NCBI GenBank assembly: GCA_027490875.1
Contig: JAIXXE010000087.1
Location: 1 to 5,720 of the forward strand
DNA from: Alphaproteobacteria bacterium
Lineage (GTDB): Bacteria; Pseudomonadota; Alphaproteobacteria; UBA2136; UBA6156
DNA length: 5,720 nt
Reading direction: 5' to 3'
Numbering within the stretch: the first letter of the stretch is position 1; each line of letters begins with the position of its first letter. Of this stretch, positions 3,986 to 5,720 are shown one piece after another. The notes under the pieces are model-generated. The model did not search any database. It was not told the origin of the DNA and worked only from the letters and a program-made list of their open reading frames with translations. The position numbers and the translations under genes were made by a program.

Positions 3986-4810
3986 CTATTCTTCCTCATA
4001 TCCCACCATACCACGGCGGCTGGCCATCACAAATGCTGCGAGCAATTTAACCTCGGTCTGGCGGCTACGGCGCTTCAGTTTTTGAGCACGCTCCTGCAAC
4101 GATAGCCCCGTTTCGTCCTCGGTATCGAACAGAAAATCGTAGGCCTCATCCAGTTGCCGAATCAGGCTGCTATCGAAGCCGCGCCGCCGCAGCCCAACCA
4201 GGTTCAAGCCCTTAAGGGTTGCGCGCTTGCCCGAGACGCTGGCAAACGGCGGCACATCGTAATCGGCGGCGGTGTGGCCCCCCACAATCGCGTAGCTGCC
4301 GATGCGCACGTGCTGATGAACCCCGCTCAGCCCCCCAATGTTTACGAAGTCGGCCAGCACCACATGGCCCGCCAGTTGGGCGTAGTTGGCGAGAATGCAA
4401 TGGTTACCCACCACGCAATCGTGCGCCACATGGCTGCCCGCCATAAAGAGGTTATGGTTGCCCACGGCGGTATGCCCACCACCCACCGCCGTGCCCACAT
4501 GCATGGTCACGCCTTCCCGAATATCGTTGCCATCCCCGATGGCCAGGGTGGTTTTTTCGCCCTTGAATTTACGGTCGGGGCTGGGTTGCCCCAAGCTGGC
4601 AAAGGGGTACACCACGTTATCCTTACCCAGCACGGTGGCTCCGGTAACAACCACATGGCTTACCAGCCGCGTGCCGGCGCCAATCACCACCTCGGGGCCG
4701 ACAGTGCAAAAGGGCCCCACGGTAACACCCGCGGCCAGCTTGGCCCCTTTTTCAACAAGGGCGGTTGGGTGAATGCTGGACGTGCCTTTGATGGCTGAAC
4801 GAGATGTCAT
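3986..4810 (-). CDS. lpxA: UDP-N-acetylglucosamine O-acyltransferase LpxA
   Basis: LpxA is a cytosolic homotrimer of left-handed beta-helices that transfers 3-hydroxyacyl from ACP to the 3-OH of UDP-GlcNAc, the first step of lipid A synthesis. At 274 aa it is slightly longer than the 262-residue E. coli protein. Hexapeptide repeats run from about residue 12 to 195. The catalytic block Ser-His-Val-Ala-His-Asp-Cys places His127 and His130 at the E. coli His122 and His125 positions. Gly178 aligns with E. coli Gly173, the chain-length ruler; a glycine there suggests a long acyl chain (inference). Gly-Leu-Asn-x-x-Gly-Leu-Arg-Arg-Arg-Gly-Phe (201-212) begins the helical C-terminal domain. Its ATG overlaps the fabZ stop as ATGA, so translation is probably coupled. 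The C-terminus is acidic (Tyr-Glu-Glu-Glu). Confidence 0.97.
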   Translation of the reverse strand: MTSRSAIKGTSSIHPTALVEKGAKLAAGVTVGPFCTVGPEVVIGAGTRLVSHVVVTGATVLGKDNVVYPFASLGQPSPDRKFKGEKTTLAIGDGNDIREGVTMHVGTAVGGGHTAVGNHNLFMAGSHVAHDCVVGNHCILANYAQLAGHVVLADFVNIGGLSGVHQHVRIGSYAIVGGHTAADYDVPPFASVSGKRATLKGLNLVGLRRRGFDSSLIRQLDEAYDFLFDTEDETGLSLQERAQKLKRRSRQTEVKLLAAFVMASRRGMVGYEEE

Positions 4811-5250
4811 CGCGTCAGAACTTTCGCGGTTAAGGTTGCTTTACAGACCACCGTGGCGCCAACCTTGGCGGTGGCTTCAAACAGCACGAAGCCGAGTTTT
4901 TCGCGATGCTTTGTGACCAGCAGCGTCACGGTTTGGCCGGGTATAACGGGGGCCAACCATGCCACGTCGCTGGCTTTGGAAAAACGATACGCGACCTCTT
5001 TGGCCGAGAGGTTTTTCGTCAGGCTGGTGTGCAGCGCGGCGGCTTGGGCCAAGGCTTCCAGAATAATGACACCGGGGACAATCGGTTCGTCAGGAAAGTG
5101 GCCCTGAAAAAAGACCTCGTCCGCGGTAAACATACGGGTCGCCACCAGCCCCTTGGCATCGCACGATTGCACCCCCCCCACCAGCAACATGGGGGGGCGG
5201 TGCGGAATCCATTTCATCACCGCCGCAGGGGTTTTGGGCAAGGTGGGCAT
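4807..5250 (-). CDS. fabZ: 3-hydroxyacyl-ACP dehydratase FabZ
   Basis: FabZ is a cytosolic hot-dog-fold enzyme that dehydrates 3-hydroxyacyl-ACP to trans-2-enoyl-ACP in fatty acid elongation. It competes with LpxA and LpxD for substrate, which explains its place in the operon. The 147 aa are normal length. Motifs are Pro-His-Arg-Pro-Pro-Met-Leu-Leu-Val (16-24), then Phe-Phe-Gln-Gly-His-Phe-Pro (47-53) with catalytic His51, and Pro-Gly-Val-Ile-Ile-Leu-Glu-Ala-Leu-Ala-Gln with catalytic Glu65. Pro-Val-Ile-Pro-Gly (101-105) is the usual late loop. The ATG overlaps the lpxD stop as TAATG, and GGGAGAAG just upstream, inside lpxD, is a good ribosome site. It ends in ATGA with lpxA. Confidence 0.97.
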   Translation of the reverse strand: MPTLPKTPAAVMKWIPHRPPMLLVGGVQSCDAKGLVATRMFTADEVFFQGHFPDEPIVPGVIILEALAQAAALHTSLTKNLSAKEVAYRFSKASDVAWLAPVIPGQTVTLLVTKHREKLGFVLFEATAKVGATVVCKATLTAKVLTR

Positions 5251-5720
5251 TAGTAAACTTCTCCCACAAAGGGGTTGGCAGTGTCGGGGCCCAAGGGCAG
5301 CAAGGGTTTGGGGGATGGCGCTGACCTTGGTGCGGGCGTTTGGGCTGATGTTTGGGCTGGTGTGGCGGCGGGGTTAGCTTCCCTTGCTAGGGCAGACGCT
5401 GCTGGCACCGCAGCAGCTTGTTGGCCTTTGCCCGCCCGCTTGGCATTCAGCGCTAGCAGGGCCATTTGCTGGCGCCATTGGGTAATTGGTACCGCCGGCA
5501 TCCCTGCTACCACGCTGCCGGGGGTTTCGATGGTTTTGGTGACTCCGCTGGCCGCTGCCACCATACATTTGGGCGCAATGCTTAGGTGGCCCGCAATGCC
5601 CGATTGCCCCCCAATCACGCACCATTCGCCCACTGTGGTGCTGCCTGCAATGCCGCTTTGCGCTGCAATTCTTACCCCACGGCCTAAGGTCACGTTATGG
5701 GCAATCTGCACCTGTTTATC
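5250..5720 (-). CDS. lpxD: UDP-3-O-acylglucosamine N-acyltransferase LpxD, C-terminal part (5' end outside window)
   Basis: LpxD adds the second 3-hydroxyacyl chain, to the 2-amino group of the glucosamine. The visible 156 residues cover the end of the beta-helix and the C-terminus; the N-terminal half lies beyond 5720, in frame to the edge. Hexapeptide repeats are plain. Ile-Ala-His-Asn (visible residues 6-9) holds the catalytic His matching E. coli His239, and Ala-Gly-His-Leu (43-46) matches a second conserved His. Pro-Gly-Ser-Val-Val-Ala-Gly-Met-Pro (67-75) and a short helix (80-96) follow, as in the family. From about residue 101 (5253-5420) there is an unusual tail rich in Pro, Ala, Ser and Thr, ending Asn-Pro-Phe-Val-Gly-Glu-Val-Tyr. 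The stop codon overlaps the fabZ start by one base. Confidence 0.95.
   Translation of the reverse strand, partial: DKQVQIAHNVTLGRGVRIAAQSGIAGSTTVGEWCVIGGQSGIAGHLSIAPKCMVAAASGVTKTIETPGSVVAGMPAVPITQWRQQMALLALNAKRAGKGQQAAAVPAASALAREANPAATPAQTSAQTPAPRSAPSPKPLLPLGPDTANPFVGEVY
5253..5420 (-). other. Low-complexity Pro/Ala-rich C-terminal tail of LpxD
   Basis: About 56 codons after the last recognisable LpxD helix encode mostly Ala, Pro, Ser, Thr and Gln, with Ala-Gln-Thr-Ser-Ala-Gln-Thr near-repeats. The very end (Leu-Leu-Pro-Leu-Gly-Pro-Asp-Thr-Ala-Asn-Pro-Phe) is less repetitive. It is in frame with LpxD and has no internal stop. Confidence 0.8.

Overview
The window has two opposing halves. The right two thirds (about 1977-5720, minus strand) is the lipid A operon lpxD-fabZ-lpxA-lpxI-lpxB, tightly packed with start/stop overlaps, followed 28 bp downstream by a tRNA-Trp(CCA) gene on the same strand. 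This order, and the use of LpxI rather than LpxH for UDP-diacylglucosamine hydrolysis, point to a Gram-negative bacterium, most likely an alphaproteobacterium of moderately high GC. I cannot place it further.

The left third (1-1460, plus strand) is unlike the operon. It holds three head-to-tail transcription units, each with a plausible sigma70-type promoter, a structured 5' leader, a strong Shine-Dalgarno, a small membrane-protein gene and a hairpin-plus-U terminator. The small proteins have 105, 80 and 47 residues. The three leaders are clearly related. The core is GGGCACCG(U/C)AA(A)..., then a (U)GCCC-NUGU-GGG(C/U)UGC arm and a U-rich tail; the fuller version upstream has two extra hairpins in units 1 and 3. 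The leader segments are complementary in alternation, so successive hairpins exclude each other, as in attenuators and riboswitches. I do not recognise this element as a named RNA family. Units 2 and 3 are also related in the N-terminal coding sequence and in a 3'-UTR motif before the terminator. Unit 1 shares only the leader.

Between the halves is a 99-codon plus-strand ORF (1490-1789). Its middle resembles a short beta-rich module seen near the N-terminus of large secreted adhesins, and it may be a remnant. An AT-richer 84-bp spacer (1790-1873) separates it from the 3' end of the tRNA.

The operon genes cooperate in the Raetz pathway. LpxA adds the first 3-hydroxyacyl chain to UDP-GlcNAc, LpxD the second (after LpxC, not seen here), LpxI releases UMP to give lipid X, and LpxB joins lipid X to UDP-diacylglucosamine. 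FabZ belongs to fatty acid synthesis and competes for the same 3-hydroxyacyl-ACP. The part to follow up is the leader/small-membrane-protein array.
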